The translations under genes were made by a program, and so were the position numbers. The notes beneath the pieces were generated by a model. It ran no database searches. It worked only from the letters and a program-made list of their open reading frames with translations, and was not told the origin of the DNA. Positions 10,356 to 19,001 of a DNA stretch of 64,000 nucleotides are shown one piece after another. The DNA comes from JADGHX01 sp963837755 (GTDB lineage Bacteria > Pseudomonadota > Gammaproteobacteria > Steroidobacterales > Steroidobacteraceae). Within the stretch, counting starts at the first letter, position 1. Every line of letters starts with the position of its first letter. The DNA lies in the NCBI GenBank assembly GCA_963837755.1, contig CAWIOP010000001.1, positions 868,001 through 932,000 on the forward strand. The letters run 5' to 3'.

Positions 10356-10397
10356 GCCTGCCAGACCTCGAGGCGAGGGCCGGCGCAAGCCGGAGGG

Positions 10398-10413
10398 TGC
10401 AACCGGCATGCCA
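10398..10413 (-). promoter_or_regulatory. Sigma-54 promoter of nirB operon
   Basis: The minus strand reads TGGCAT-GCCGG-TTGCA, matching the -24/-12 consensus TGGCAY-N5-TTGCA with correct spacing. The predicted start is near 10387, giving a leader of about 118 nt before nirB. Together with the divergent nasT promoter it flanks a shared NtrC palindrome. Confidence 0.8.
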
Positions 10414-10519
10414 CGAAGCCCATTACGCGGGACTGTGAGCGGTGGCGGGCACTTATCGTCGCCAGTGCGCGCGAGCGTGCCTGCGCATTGATCCGCGACG
10501 GAGCACGACATCGACCCCA

Positions 10520-10536
10520 TGCACGATCATCGTGCA
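10520..10536. promoter_or_regulatory. NtrC-type binding site shared by nirB and nasT promoters
   Basis: TGCACGATCATCGTGCA is a perfect 17-bp palindrome of the form TGCAC-N7-GTGCA, the NtrC enhancer consensus. It lies about 40 bp upstream of the nasT -24 element and about 107 bp upstream of the nirB one. The intergenic region 10270-10608 holds this site, both promoters and the nirB leader; nothing else was recognised there. Confidence 0.8.
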
Positions 10537-10576
10537 CGCATGCATGAGCGCGGCTCACCTGAAACCCCGCAGGCGG

Positions 10577-10592
10577 TGGCATGGGCGTTGCA
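10577..10592 (+). promoter_or_regulatory. Sigma-54 promoter of nasTS
   Basis: TGGCAT-GGGCG-TTGCA matches the -24/-12 consensus. The predicted transcription start is near 10603, only about six bases before the nasT ATG at 10609, and no Shine-Dalgarno sequence fits in that gap. Confidence 0.75.
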
Positions 10593-10608
10593 CCCGCCAC
10601 TGCTGACC

Positions 10609-11196
10609 ATGAATGAGCCTTCTCTACGCATCCTGCTCGTCGACCAGAACGCCGACCGCGCCGCCATCCTGGAAGAAGGCCTTCGCGAGGCCGGCTGTCG
10701 CGACATCACCGTGGTGAGAGAGATGCACAGCCTGATGCGCCGGATCGTCGACACCGACCCCGACGTCATCTTCATCGACCTCGAGAATCCCAACCGCGAC
10801 GTGCTGGAGCAGATGTTCCAGGTGTCGCGCAGCGTGCGCCGGCCCATCGCCATGTTCGTGGACCAGGCGGACACCGAGTCGATACACGCCGCGGTGGAGT
10901 CGGGCGTGGGCGCGTACGTGGTCGACGGGCTTCGCAAGGAGCGAGTGAAGACCATCCTCGACACGGCCGTCAGCCACTTCAACACCTTCAACCGGCTGCG
11001 CGAAGAGCTGGAGCGCGCGAACCTGGCGCTCGAGGAACGCAAGATCGTCGAGCGGGCCAAAGGCATTCTCATGAAAGAACGCGGAATCGGCGAGGCGGAC
11101 GCCTACGCCTTGTTGCGAACGGCTGCGATGAACGAGAACCGGCGCCTCGTCGACATGGCACGCGCCGTCGTCACGGCAGCGGGGCTGCTGAAATGA
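10609..11196 (+). CDS. nasT: NasT ANTAR-domain antiterminator / response regulator
   Basis: The 195-residue protein has a receiver-like domain (ILLVDQNADRA, then VIFIDLENP around residue 60) and a C-terminal ANTAR RNA-binding domain (ERKIVERAKGILMKERGIGE, residues about 140-160). In characterised systems NasT binds hairpins in nitrate-assimilation leaders and prevents termination, while NasS without nitrate sequesters it. The start is fixed by the receiver domain beginning at residue 8. The stop overlaps the nasS ATG by four bases, as expected for a co-translated sensor/regulator pair. Candidate targets are the leaders of nrtA and nirB in this window. Confidence 0.92.
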   Translation: MNEPSLRILLVDQNADRAAILEEGLREAGCRDITVVREMHSLMRRIVDTDPDVIFIDLENPNRDVLEQMFQVSRSVRRPIAMFVDQADTESIHAAVESGVGAYVVDGLRKERVKTILDTAVSHFNTFNRLREELERANLALEERKIVERAKGILMKERGIGEADAYALLRTAAMNENRRLVDMARAVVTAAGLLK

Positions 11197-12311
11197 AGAA
11201 GCTCACCGTCGGGTTCATGCCGCTGCTGGATTGCGCGGCCATCGTCGCCGCCGTGGAACAAGGCTTTACTGTCGCGGAAGGCCTGGAAGTGCGCCTGGTG
11301 CGCGAGACGTCGTGGGCGAACATTCGAGACCGACTCATCGTCGGGCATTTCGACGCGGCCCATCTTCTGGGGCCGATGGCGGTGGCTTCCACGCTCGGCG
11401 TGGGTCACCTGCGAGCACCGCTGATTGCGCCGTTCTCGCTCGGGCTCGGCGGTAACGCGATCACGGCATCGATTGCGCTGTGGGACCAGATGCAGCGTGA
11501 AGGCGCCTCGCTCGGCGCGGGCCCGCGCGTCCAGGGCAAGGCCCTCGCCAAGGTCGTTGAGGCGCGCGCACGCGCGGCGCACGAGCCGCTCACATTCGGC
11601 ATGGTGTATCCCTTCTCCTGCCACAACTACGAGCTGCGGTACTGGCTTGCGGCAACGGGCATCGACCCCGAGCGCGACGTGCGGCTCGTCGTGATTCCGC
11701 CGCCATTCCTGGCGGACGCGATGCGCACCGGGCAGATCGACGGTTTCTGCGTCGGCGAGCCCTGGAGCAGTGTTGCGGTCGAGGCCGGCGTCGGCAACAT
11801 CGTGGCGACGACCACGTCGATCTGGCCGTTGAGCCCGGAGAAAGTCATTGGCTGCCGTGCGCAGTGGGCCGAAGAGAACGCCGACACGCTGGACGCGCTG
11901 ATCCGCGCGCTGTATCGCGCGGCGCTCTGGTGTGAAGACCCTGCCAATCACGCGGATCTCGCGTACATGCTCGGCGCGGCGCGCTACGTCGGCGCGCGCG
12001 CCAATCTTCTGCACAGCGCGCTGGGCAACCGGCTCTCGCTGTCGGCCGGCGCGCCGCCGATATCGATTCCAGACTTCCATTTCATGGCACGCCACCACGC
12101 GACGTTTCCGTGGGTGAGCCATGCACTGTGGTTCTACGCGCAGATGCTTCGCTGGCGCCAGATCGAGGAAGCGGTCGGTGACATCGACGTCGTGAGAAGC
12201 GCGTATCGGCCGGACATATATCGGCGCGCGCTGGCGCCGCTCAACGTGGATCTGCCAACGGCGGACACCAAGGTGGAACGGTTCTTCGACGAAGGCCTGT
12301 TCGTGCCCTAG
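11193..12311 (+). CDS. nasS: NasS nitrate sensor (NrtA-like, cytoplasmic)
   Basis: The 372-residue protein is homologous to the nitrate-binding ABC substrate proteins: VGFMPLLDCAAIVAA near the start, then GGNAITAS, a central YPFSCHNYELRYWL block and DGFCVGEPW. It begins directly with MKKLTVGFMPLLD and has no signal peptide, unlike NrtA encoded 300 bp downstream. That feature, plus the ATGA overlap with nasT, identifies it as the soluble sensor NasS rather than a transporter subunit. It is expected to hold NasT without nitrate and release it when nitrate binds. The frame is intact. Confidence 0.92.
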   Translation: MKKLTVGFMPLLDCAAIVAAVEQGFTVAEGLEVRLVRETSWANIRDRLIVGHFDAAHLLGPMAVASTLGVGHLRAPLIAPFSLGLGGNAITASIALWDQMQREGASLGAGPRVQGKALAKVVEARARAAHEPLTFGMVYPFSCHNYELRYWLAATGIDPERDVRLVVIPPPFLADAMRTGQIDGFCVGEPWSSVAVEAGVGNIVATTTSIWPLSPEKVIGCRAQWAEENADTLDALIRALYRAALWCEDPANHADLAYMLGAARYVGARANLLHSALGNRLSLSAGAPPISIPDFHFMARHHATFPWVSHALWFYAQMLRWRQIEEAVGDIDVVRSAYRPDIYRRALAPLNVDLPTADTKVERFFDEGLFVP

Positions 12312-12336
12312 TCGATGCCAGTGCAGCCACGCGGGC

Positions 12337-12353
12337 TGCACGAACATCGTGCG
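12337..12353. promoter_or_regulatory. NtrC-type site 1 upstream of nrtA
   Basis: TGCACGAACATCGTGCG fits TGCAC-N7-GTGCA with one mismatch at the last base. It is nearly identical in its core to the site upstream of nasT. It lies about 120 bp before the nrtA -24 element, a usual enhancer distance. Confidence 0.75.
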
Positions 12354-12403
12354 AGCGCGGCCCGCGCTGCCCGATGGCGGATCAAATGCCGCGCGATCCG
12401 GCG

Positions 12404-12420
12404 CGCACGCAAAGAGTGCG
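12404..12420. promoter_or_regulatory. NtrC-type site 2 upstream of nrtA
   Basis: CGCACGCAAAGAGTGCG has the GCAC-N7-GTGC core with symmetric outer C/G. It is centred 67 bp downstream of site 1, and paired sites are typical of NtrC enhancers. The interval 12312-12616 holds these sites, the promoter and the leader structures, and little else. Confidence 0.65.
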
Positions 12421-12471
12421 ACGCGCGGTAAGTCCTTGGCGCCGTTCGATTGACGCGCACGATGCGCGGTG

Positions 12472-12487
12472 TGGCACGGCCATTGCA
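12472..12487 (+). promoter_or_regulatory. Sigma-54 promoter of nrt operon
   Basis: TGGCAC-GGCCA-TTGCA is a perfect match to the -24/-12 consensus. The predicted start is near 12498, placing a 119-nt leader with two hairpins before nrtA. Confidence 0.88.
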
Positions 12488-12504
12488 ATTCTCGCCTCGA
12501 TAAT

Positions 12505-12530
12505 CCTGGCCCAACAGCGGGCCCTCCAGG
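12505..12530 (+). promoter_or_regulatory. 5' hexaloop hairpin of nrt leader (candidate NasT target)
   Basis: The transcript would fold here with CCTGG/CCAGG and CCC/GGG stems around the six-base loop AACAGC, starting about seven bases after the predicted transcription start. ANTAR targets are hexaloop hairpins with A at loop position 1 and G at position 4. Here A1 is present but the G is at position 5, so the match is partial. Confidence 0.5.
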
Positions 12531-12535
12531 CAAAG

Positions 12536-12594
12536 CCGCCGACTTCCCTGCGCACGTAACCCGCGTGTGCACGAGGAGCCGGTGGTTTTTTTTT
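12536..12594 (+). terminator. Intrinsic terminator in the nrt leader (attenuator)
   Basis: An 11-12 bp GC-rich stem (12536-12547 with 12575-12585, one mismatch and one bulge) encloses a second hairpin and is followed by nine consecutive T residues (12586-12594). It ends 22 bp before the nrtA start codon and lies between promoter and gene, so it must be overridden for expression. Given the adjacent nasT this is most simply a NasT-controlled attenuator. Confidence 0.8.
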
Positions 12595-12616
12595 GCCTGC
12601 GGGGCCGGAGAACACA

Positions 12617-14029
12617 ATGTCACGCAGCGCCATTTCACGTCGCCGAGCCCTGGTCGGCACAGTGCTCTTCGCACTCTCATCCATGACGGGCGTTGCCGAT
12701 ACGCAGGCCGCGGGCCTCGAGCTCGAGAAGGAGCAGCTCAAGCTCGGCTTCATCAAGCTCACCGACATGGCGCCGCTCGCCATCGCCTACGAGAAGGGCT
12801 ACTTCGAGGACGAAGGCCTGTACGTCACGCTCGAGCCGCAGGCGAACTGGAAGGTGCTGCTCGACCGCGTCATCACCGGCGAGCTCGACGGCGCGCACAT
12901 GCTGGCGGGCCAGCCGCTCGGCGCCACCATCGGCTTCGGCACCAAGGCCGACGTCGTCACCGCCTTCAGCATGGACCTCAACGGCAACGCCATCACCGTC
13001 TCGAACGAGGTCTGGGCAGCAGATGAAGGCCGCACGTGCCGAAGGACGCGCAGGGCAAGCCGGTGCATCCGATCAAGGCCGACGCGCTGAAGCCGGTCGT
13101 CGAGAAGTTCAAGCGCCGCCGGCAAGCCGTTCAACATGGGCATGGTGTTCCCGGTCTCCACGCACAACTACGAGCTGCGCTACTGGCTCGCGGCCGGCGG
13201 CATGCATCCCGGGCTTCTACTCGCCGACCGACGTCACCGGCCAGATCGCGCGCCGACGTGCTGATCTCGGTGACGCCGCCGCCGCAGATGCCGGCGACGC
13301 TCGAGGCCGGCACGATCAACGGCTACTGCGTCGGCGAGCCGTGGAACCAGCAGGCCATCTTCAAGGGCGTCGGCGTGCCGGTCATCACCGACTACGAGAT
13401 CTGGAAGAACAATCCGGAGAAGGTGTTCGGCGTGACGAAGGCGTGGGCGCGACAAGAACCCGAACACGCACCTGGCGGTGGTCAAGGCGCTGATCCGCGC
13501 CGGCATGTGGCTCGATGCCAACAACGGCGCGAACCGCAAGGAGGCGGCGCAGATCCTCTCGCAGCTCCGAATACGTCGGCGCCGACGACGCGCGTGATCG
13601 CCAACAGCATGACCGGCACGTTCGAGTACGAGCAAGGGCGACAAGCGGCCGGTGCCGGACTTCAACGTGTTCTTCCGCTACTACGCCACCTATCCGTTCT
13701 ACAGCGACGCCGTCTGGTACCTCACGCAGATGCGCCGCTGGGGCCAGATCCCCGAAGGCAAGCCCGACAGCTGGTACCCGGAGACGGCGAAGAAGGTCTA
13801 CCGCCCGGACGTCTACCTGCAGGCCGCGAAGCTGCTGGTCGCCGAAGGCAAGGCGAAGAAGGAGGACTTCCCGTGGGACGACGCGACGGCTATCGCGCGC
13901 CGCACCGAAGGACTTCATCGACGGCATCGAGTACGACGGCCAGCAAGCCGAACGCCTACATCGACGAAGTTCGCGATCGGCCTGAAGGGCCAGCAGAAGG
14001 TGGAGGGCGGCAATGTCGTCGGCAAGTAA
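12617..14029 (+). CDS. nrtA: Nitrate ABC transporter substrate-binding protein, many frameshifts
   Basis: The N-terminus has a twin-arginine-like export signal (SRRRALVG, then a hydrophobic stretch), then the NrtA/CmpA fold: LGFIKLTDMAPLAIA, GATIGFG, FSMDLNGNAIT, FPVSTHNYELRYWL and GYCVGEPW. It binds nitrate (or a related anion) in the periplasm for the NrtB/C/D importer. GGAG lies eight bases before the ATG. From about 13005 onward the frame changes roughly every 20-250 bp, mostly by one extra G or C. Correcting about 13 such sites restores an uninterrupted protein ending in VVGK at 14029. The shifts are very probably sequencing errors, though unusually dense. Confidence 0.85.
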
Positions 14030-14105
14030 TCGGCGCGCAGCGACCGCTACCCGATAGCCGGCCGTCCGCGGCTGTGCGCGACGCCGGTAAGCCCGCGCGC
14101 AGCCC

Positions 14106-15169
14106 ATGCCACGCCGGAACGTGCGCACGCGCGGCAACGCAGCTGGTGCACGCGATGCCGTGCCGCCTGCTGTCGGCCTCGGCTTCGTCGCCGCCGTCGA
14201 TGCGCATCGGCCGACGGCGAAGATCCGCGCGCGCAGCTTGCGCGAGCTGTGGCGCGATGCTCGGCGTGCCGCTGCGTGGCAATCGCGCTGTTCCTGCTCG
14301 TGTGGAGCCGTTCGTCGCCGGCGCATCGAGACGAGCCTCGGGCACGATCCCGGGCCCGGTCGCGGTGTGGGCGCAGGCGCAGGCACTGTGGGCCGATCAC
14401 CAGGCCGAGCGCGAGAAGGCGCGCGGCGTTCTACGAGCGGCAGGACGAGCGCAATGCCGAGCGGCTGGCCGAGGACCCGACGGCCGAGATGACGAGTGCG
14501 CAAGTACACCGGCAAGCCGACCTACATCGACCAGATCTTCACCAGCCTGAAGACCGTGTTCGCCGGCTTCCTGCTCGCCACGCTGCTCGCGGTGCCGATC
14601 GGCATCCTCTGCGGCCTGAGCCGCAGACGATCAACGCGGCGCATCAATCCGTTCATCCAGATCTTCAAGCCGGTGTCGCCGCTCGCCTGGCTGCCGATCG
14701 TCACGATGATCGTCAGCGCGCTGTACGTGAGCGACGAACCCGATGTTCGAGAAGTCGTTCGTGAACTCGGCCATCACCGTGGCGCTGTGCTCGCTGTGGC
14801 CGACGGTCATCAACACCGCGCTGGGCGTGGCGTCGATCGACCGCGACCTGCTGAACGTGGCGCGGGTGCTGCAGCTCGACTGGACGCACGCAGCTCATCA
14901 AGCTGGTGCTGCCGTCGGCGCTGCCGCTGATCTTCACCGGCATGCGCCTGTCGCTGGGCGTGGGCTGGATGGTGCTGATCGCCGCCGAGATGCTGGCGCA
15001 GAACCCGGGCCTCGGCAAGTTCGTCTGGGACGAGTTCCAGAACGGCAGCTCCGAATCGCTGAGCCGGATCATGGTGGCGGTGTTCACCATCGGCTTCATC
15101 GGCTTCCTGCTCGATCGGGTGATGCTCGACGCTGCAGAGCCTCGTTCACGCTTCGGCGCGCGGCGCTAG
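14106..15169 (+). CDS. nrtB: Nitrate ABC transporter permease, frameshifted, start uncertain
   Basis: The conserved NrtB central region is clear: GKPTYIDQIFTSLKTVFAGF, then IFKPVSPLAWLPIVTMIVSA, CSLWPTVINTALGVASIDRD and the permease EAA-like loop IAAEMLAQNPGLGKF. An inner-membrane protein with several transmembrane segments is expected, forming the nitrate channel with the nrtC/D ATPase. The first 300 bases cannot be read in one frame. The ATG at 14106 is a guess and the N-terminal helix (GNRAVPARVEPF region) is broken. At least six single-base shifts occur. The stop at 15169 is ten bases before the next gene. Confidence 0.78.
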
Positions 15170-15178
15170 AGCGCAGCC

Positions 15179-16890
15179 ATGGCCATCCTCGAACTGCGCA
15201 AGGTCGTCGCAAGAGCTACGGCGCAGGCGCGCGCAGCGCACCGAAGTGCTGCGCGACATCAACCTCACCATCGAGGAGGGCGAGTTCGTCGCCATCGTCG
15301 GCTTCTCCGGCAGCGGCAAGACCACGCTGATCTCGACTCCTCGCCGGGCTGCTGCGCAGCCGGACTGCGGGCGAGGTGCTGCTGCAAGGGCAAGCCGTCA
15401 CGGGCGCGGCGCCCGGACCGCGGCGTGGTGTTCCAGAGCTATTCGCTGATGCCGTGGCTCACGCGTGCGCGGCAACGTCGCGCTGGCCGTCGACGCCGTG
15501 TTCACCGAAGTGGTCGCAGGCAGCAGCGTCGCGCGCAGGTCGCGAAGTACATCGACATGGTGGGCCTGGCGCATGCGGCCGAGCGCCGGCCCGCAGAGCT
15601 CTCCGGCGGCATGCGCCAGCGCGTCGCGGTGGCGCGCGCGCTGGCGATGAAGCCGGAAATGCTGCTGCTCGACGAGCCGCTGTCGGCGCTCGACGCGCTG
15701 ACCCGCGCGCAAGCTGCAGGACGAGATCGAAGCGCATCTGGCGCGAACGAGACGCAAGACCGTGGTGCTGGTCACCAACGACGTGGACGAGGCGCTGCTG
15801 CTCGCCGACCGCATCATCCCGCTGACTCCCGGGCCGCGCGCCACGCTCGGGCCGCGAGTTCCGCGTCGACCTGCCGCGGCCGCGCGACCGCACGGCGGTC
15901 AATCACGACGCCGAGTACCGGCGCCTGCGCGCCGCGATCACCCAGTACCTGCATCGACGTCGGGCGACAAGCGCGCGCGCCGCAGGACAGCCGCGTGCGC
16001 GCTGCCGGACGTCGTGCCGATCACGTCCAGCGACTTCGCTGCCGCAAGCGCGGTGCGCGACGGCGAACCGCACGCAAGCCGGCGCCGAATCCCGACAAGT
16101 ACGTCGAGTTCTACAACGTCGCACAAGATCTATCCCGACGCCGCAGGGCCCGCTGACGGTGGTCGACGGTTTCACGCTCGACGTCGCGCAGGGCGAGTTC
16201 ATCTCGCTGATCGGCCATTCGGGCTGCGGCAAGTCGACCGTGCTGTCGATGGCCGCCGGCCTCACCGAGTCACCGACGGCGGCATCATGCTCGACGGGCG
16301 CGAAGTCGCGACCGCGGGCCCGGATCGCGGCGTGGTGTTCCAGGCGCCGAACCTGCTGCCGTGGCTGACGGCGCGCGAGAACGTGGCGCTGGGCGTCGAC
16401 GCGTGTATCCCGCACGCGTCAGCGCGGCGAGCGGCGCGACATCGTCGAGTACTACCTGGCCCGCGTCGGCCTTGCCGATTCGCTCGACAAGCGCGCCAGC
16501 GAGCTGTCGAACGGCATGCGGCAGCGCGTGGGGCTCGCGCGCGCGTTCGCGCTGTCGCCGAAGCTGCTGCTGCTCGACGAGCCCTTCGGCATGCTCGATG
16601 CGCTGACGCGCTGGGAGCTGCAGGAAGTGCTGATGGAAGTCTGGAAGCGCACGCAGCGTCACGGCCATCTGCGTCACGCACGACGTGGACGAGGCCATCC
16701 TGCTCGCGGACCGCGTGGTGATGATGACCAACGGGCCGCACGCCCGCATCGGCAAGATCATGAAGGTGGACCTGCCGCGGCCGCGCACGCGCAAGGCGCT
16801 GCTGGAGCACCCGAGCTACTACGCCTATCGCAGAAGAACTGCTGAGCTTTCCTCGAAGAACACGAGCACGAGAAGGCCCACGCGGCCTGA
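15179..16890 (+). CDS. Double ABC ATPase of nitrate transporter (NrtC/NrtD fusion), frameshifted
   Basis: Two complete ABC ATPase modules lie in one reading region with no visible stop or start between them. Module 1 has Walker A GFSGSGKTTLI (about 15300), signature ELSGGMRQRVAVARAL and Walker B MLLLDEPLSALD. Module 2 has Walker A GHSGCGKSTVL (about 16215), signature ELSNGMRQRVGLARAF and Walker B LLLLDEPFGMLD. The linker contains KPAPNPDKYVEFYNV once frames are joined. Cyanobacterial NrtC carries an NrtA-like tail instead; here the second half is another ATPase. More than ten frameshifts occur. Reading the C-terminus in the corrected frame places the stop at 16888-16890. Confidence 0.78.
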
Positions 16891-16913
16891 GCGCGCCCTG
16901 GGAGGGAGCAAAG

Positions 16914-18132
16914 ATGAAGATCCGAATCACAGCGATCACCGCGAGCCTGCTTGCCTGGCTCGCTGTCCACCGCCGCACGGGCAGACGGCTTCGAGCCGGC
17001 CGTGAGCGCCGTCGCGCGAGACGAAGCCCATCATCGACCTGCGGCTGCGCTCCGAAGGCGTGGACCAGGAGCGCATGGCCGAAGACGCCGAGGCGGTCAC
17101 GCTGCGCGCGCGGCTCGGGCTTCGAGACCGGCAAGGCATGGAACACCGCGCTGCTGGCCGAAGGCGACGCTGTCGTGGCCGCTCGATCGCGACTACAACA
17201 GCACGGTGAACGGGAAAACGGGCTATCCCGTGGTCGCGGATCCGGAAACGTATGAAGTGAACCGGCATTCAGCTCACCAACACCTCGATCGCGGACACCA
17301 CCATCACGTTCGGGCGCCAGCGCATCACCTCGACGACCACCGGTTCGTCGGCAACGTGGGCTGGCGTCAGAACGAGCAGACGTACGATGGCCTGCGCGTG
17401 GTGAACAAGAGCATTCGGAATCTCACCATCGACGTCACGTACTTCGACCAGGTGAATCGGGTGTTCGGCAAGGATTCGCCGGTGGGGCGCTACAACGGCT
17501 CGAACTATCTTGCGAACGTGGCGTACCAGTTGCCTGTCGGAAAGCTCACGGGATTTGCGTATCTCACGGGCTTCGAGGAGGCGCCGCGCGACTCCGCCGA
17601 GACGGTCGGGCTGCGCTTCACGGGCGAGCGGCCGGTGAAGAAGATCAAGGTTGCGTGGCTGGTGTCGGCCGCGCGCCAGACGGAGCGTGCGAACAATCCG
17701 CTCAATTTCGAAGAAGACTTCTACACGCTGGAGCTCACCGGAACGTTCCGCCAGTACAGCCTCGGCGCCGGCTTCGAAGTGCTGGAAGGCAACGGCGTGC
17801 GCGGCTTCTCCACGCCACTCGCCACACTTCACAAGTTCGACGGCTGGGCGGACAAGTTCCTGACCACGCCGCCGGACGGCCTGGAGCGTCGCTACGTGAC
17901 GCTGGGGTATACGACGAAGGGCGTCGGCATTCTCGAAACGCTCACCGCGAACGCGGTGTACCACCAGTTCGACTCGAACCGCCTGAGCATCGACTACGGA
18001 TCGGAATTGGACCTGCAGGTGCAGGCCAAGTGGTGCCGCTTCAATGCCCTGCTGAAGTACGCCGATTACGACGCAGACCGATTTGCGACGGACACCAGCA
18101 AGTATTGGCTGGAGGTCGACTACATCTGGTAA
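16914..18132 (+). CDS. Outer-membrane beta-barrel porin of the nitrate operon, frameshifted 5' end
   Basis: A strong ribosome-binding site (GGGAGGGAG) precedes the ATG. A signal peptide ends near ARADGFEP, followed by alternating amphipathic strands and a terminal aromatic residue (LEVDYIW), which is the classical outer-membrane insertion signal. The roughly 400-residue product resembles alginate-export-type porins. The 3' 870 bp are intact, while the first 350 bp contain about five single-base shifts. Being the last gene of the nrt operon, it probably admits nitrate across the outer membrane; this substrate is inferred from position only. Confidence 0.72.
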
Positions 18133-18144
18133 TCCGCGCTGTTC

Positions 18145-18573
18145 TCAACGCGCTCGCGACGTTTCTGCCGAGACGTCGCGAGTCTGAAGCGGCGGGCATG
18201 GCACCGACGAGCTTTTCTCTCTCACGCCGAGAAGCACATCGCGCTCCCGATGGTGACGTACCGCGCGGATGCTGACGAGCCCGCGCAAACCAGTCTCAGC
18301 CGGACTGAAGTACGCGTACACAACCACGAACTGCCGGACGTAGTGGCGGCGCAGCCCTATGCTTGTGCCCGGAACCCATCCGCTAATTGGCCGCGCTAGC
18401 GGCGCCTGACGGATCTGTTCGAAGGCCGAGTGAATCTCGCGCTCTCGCTCTTCTGGATCGCCCCACGGTTGCCGAGCAACGAATCCAATGCAGGCGTCCA
18501 GGTCGATCCAGACGCGCGGCATGAAGCTAAGCTCTGGCAGCGGATTCACGACGTGTTCGTTCGAAGAGCGCAT
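18145..18573 (-). CDS. ParE/RelE-like putative toxin
   Basis: The product of about 142 residues shows a RelE/ParE-type layout: an N-terminal strand and helix (LSFMPRVWIDLDACIGFVA), a second helix with FEQIRQAPLARP, then the strand pair VRQFVVVYAYF and VSIRAVRHHRERD. The ATG at 18573 keeps the first strand intact; an ATG at 18522 would start inside it. Its 5' end overlaps the preceding gene by 47 bp, as in many toxin-antitoxin pairs. Similarity is by pattern only, so confidence is moderate. Confidence 0.5.
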   Translation of the reverse strand: MRSSNEHVVNPLPELSFMPRVWIDLDACIGFVARQPWGDPEEREREIHSAFEQIRQAPLARPISGWVPGTSIGLRRHYVRQFVVVYAYFSPAETGLRGLVSIRAVRHHRERDVLLGVREKSSSVPCPPLQTRDVSAETSRAR

Positions 18574-18823
18574 GAATGAAATGTCTTAGGGCCTCCGACG
18601 CGGCCTCTTCGGTAGGGTAATCAGCCGTAGTGAATATCGGCCTCTCTCCCCTTGCCGCGAGTTCCTCTTCGGTCGCGCAGATGTAGTCCCAGTCAAGGGC
18701 TTCCTGGCCCTCGGCGATATCGAGCTCCTGGTGTATGTGCCGGCGATAGTCCGCCTCGCGCTTATAGCGCTCCGTGTCGACTTCGACTGCTACATCGGCG
18801 GCATCGAACACTGTTATGTCCAT
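18527..18823 (-). CDS. Hypothetical 98-residue acidic protein, possible antitoxin
   Basis: The protein begins MDITVFDAADVAVEVDTERY and is mostly acidic and helical, ending in an Arg-rich tail (FERTRRESAARA). No DNA-binding motif was recognised. It lies upstream of, and overlaps, the ParE-like gene on the same strand, which suggests an antitoxin or accessory role. The next 178 bp (18824-19001) contain nothing recognisable. Confidence 0.5.
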   Translation of the reverse strand: MDITVFDAADVAVEVDTERYKREADYRRHIHQELDIAEGQEALDWDYICATEEELAARGERPIFTTADYPTEEAASEALRHFIHALFERTRRESAARA

Positions 18824-19001
18824 GAGAGTTTCTCCACTGTGAGTGCGTGCGGAGTTTTCACTTTGTGCTGACGAACATCAACGAGAAGAGGAGCACGAAA
18901 GTACGAAGAGTGACCGCACCGGCAATCAGCCGATATCGGGTACGAGCAGCGTGAGTTTCTCCGCGTTTACGACACGAATGCCGCTTGTGTCGGCCGCTGC
19001 G

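Noticed and set aside
12586..12594. Run of nine T residues considered as a homopolymer artefact
   Set aside because: It directly follows a strong GC-rich stem before a NasT-regulated gene, so the terminator reading is better; exact T count may still be off.
11103..12680. A 525-codon minus-strand open frame over nasS
   Set aside because: nasS is an intact, well-recognised gene on the other strand; the antisense translation is Arg/Ala-rich and featureless.
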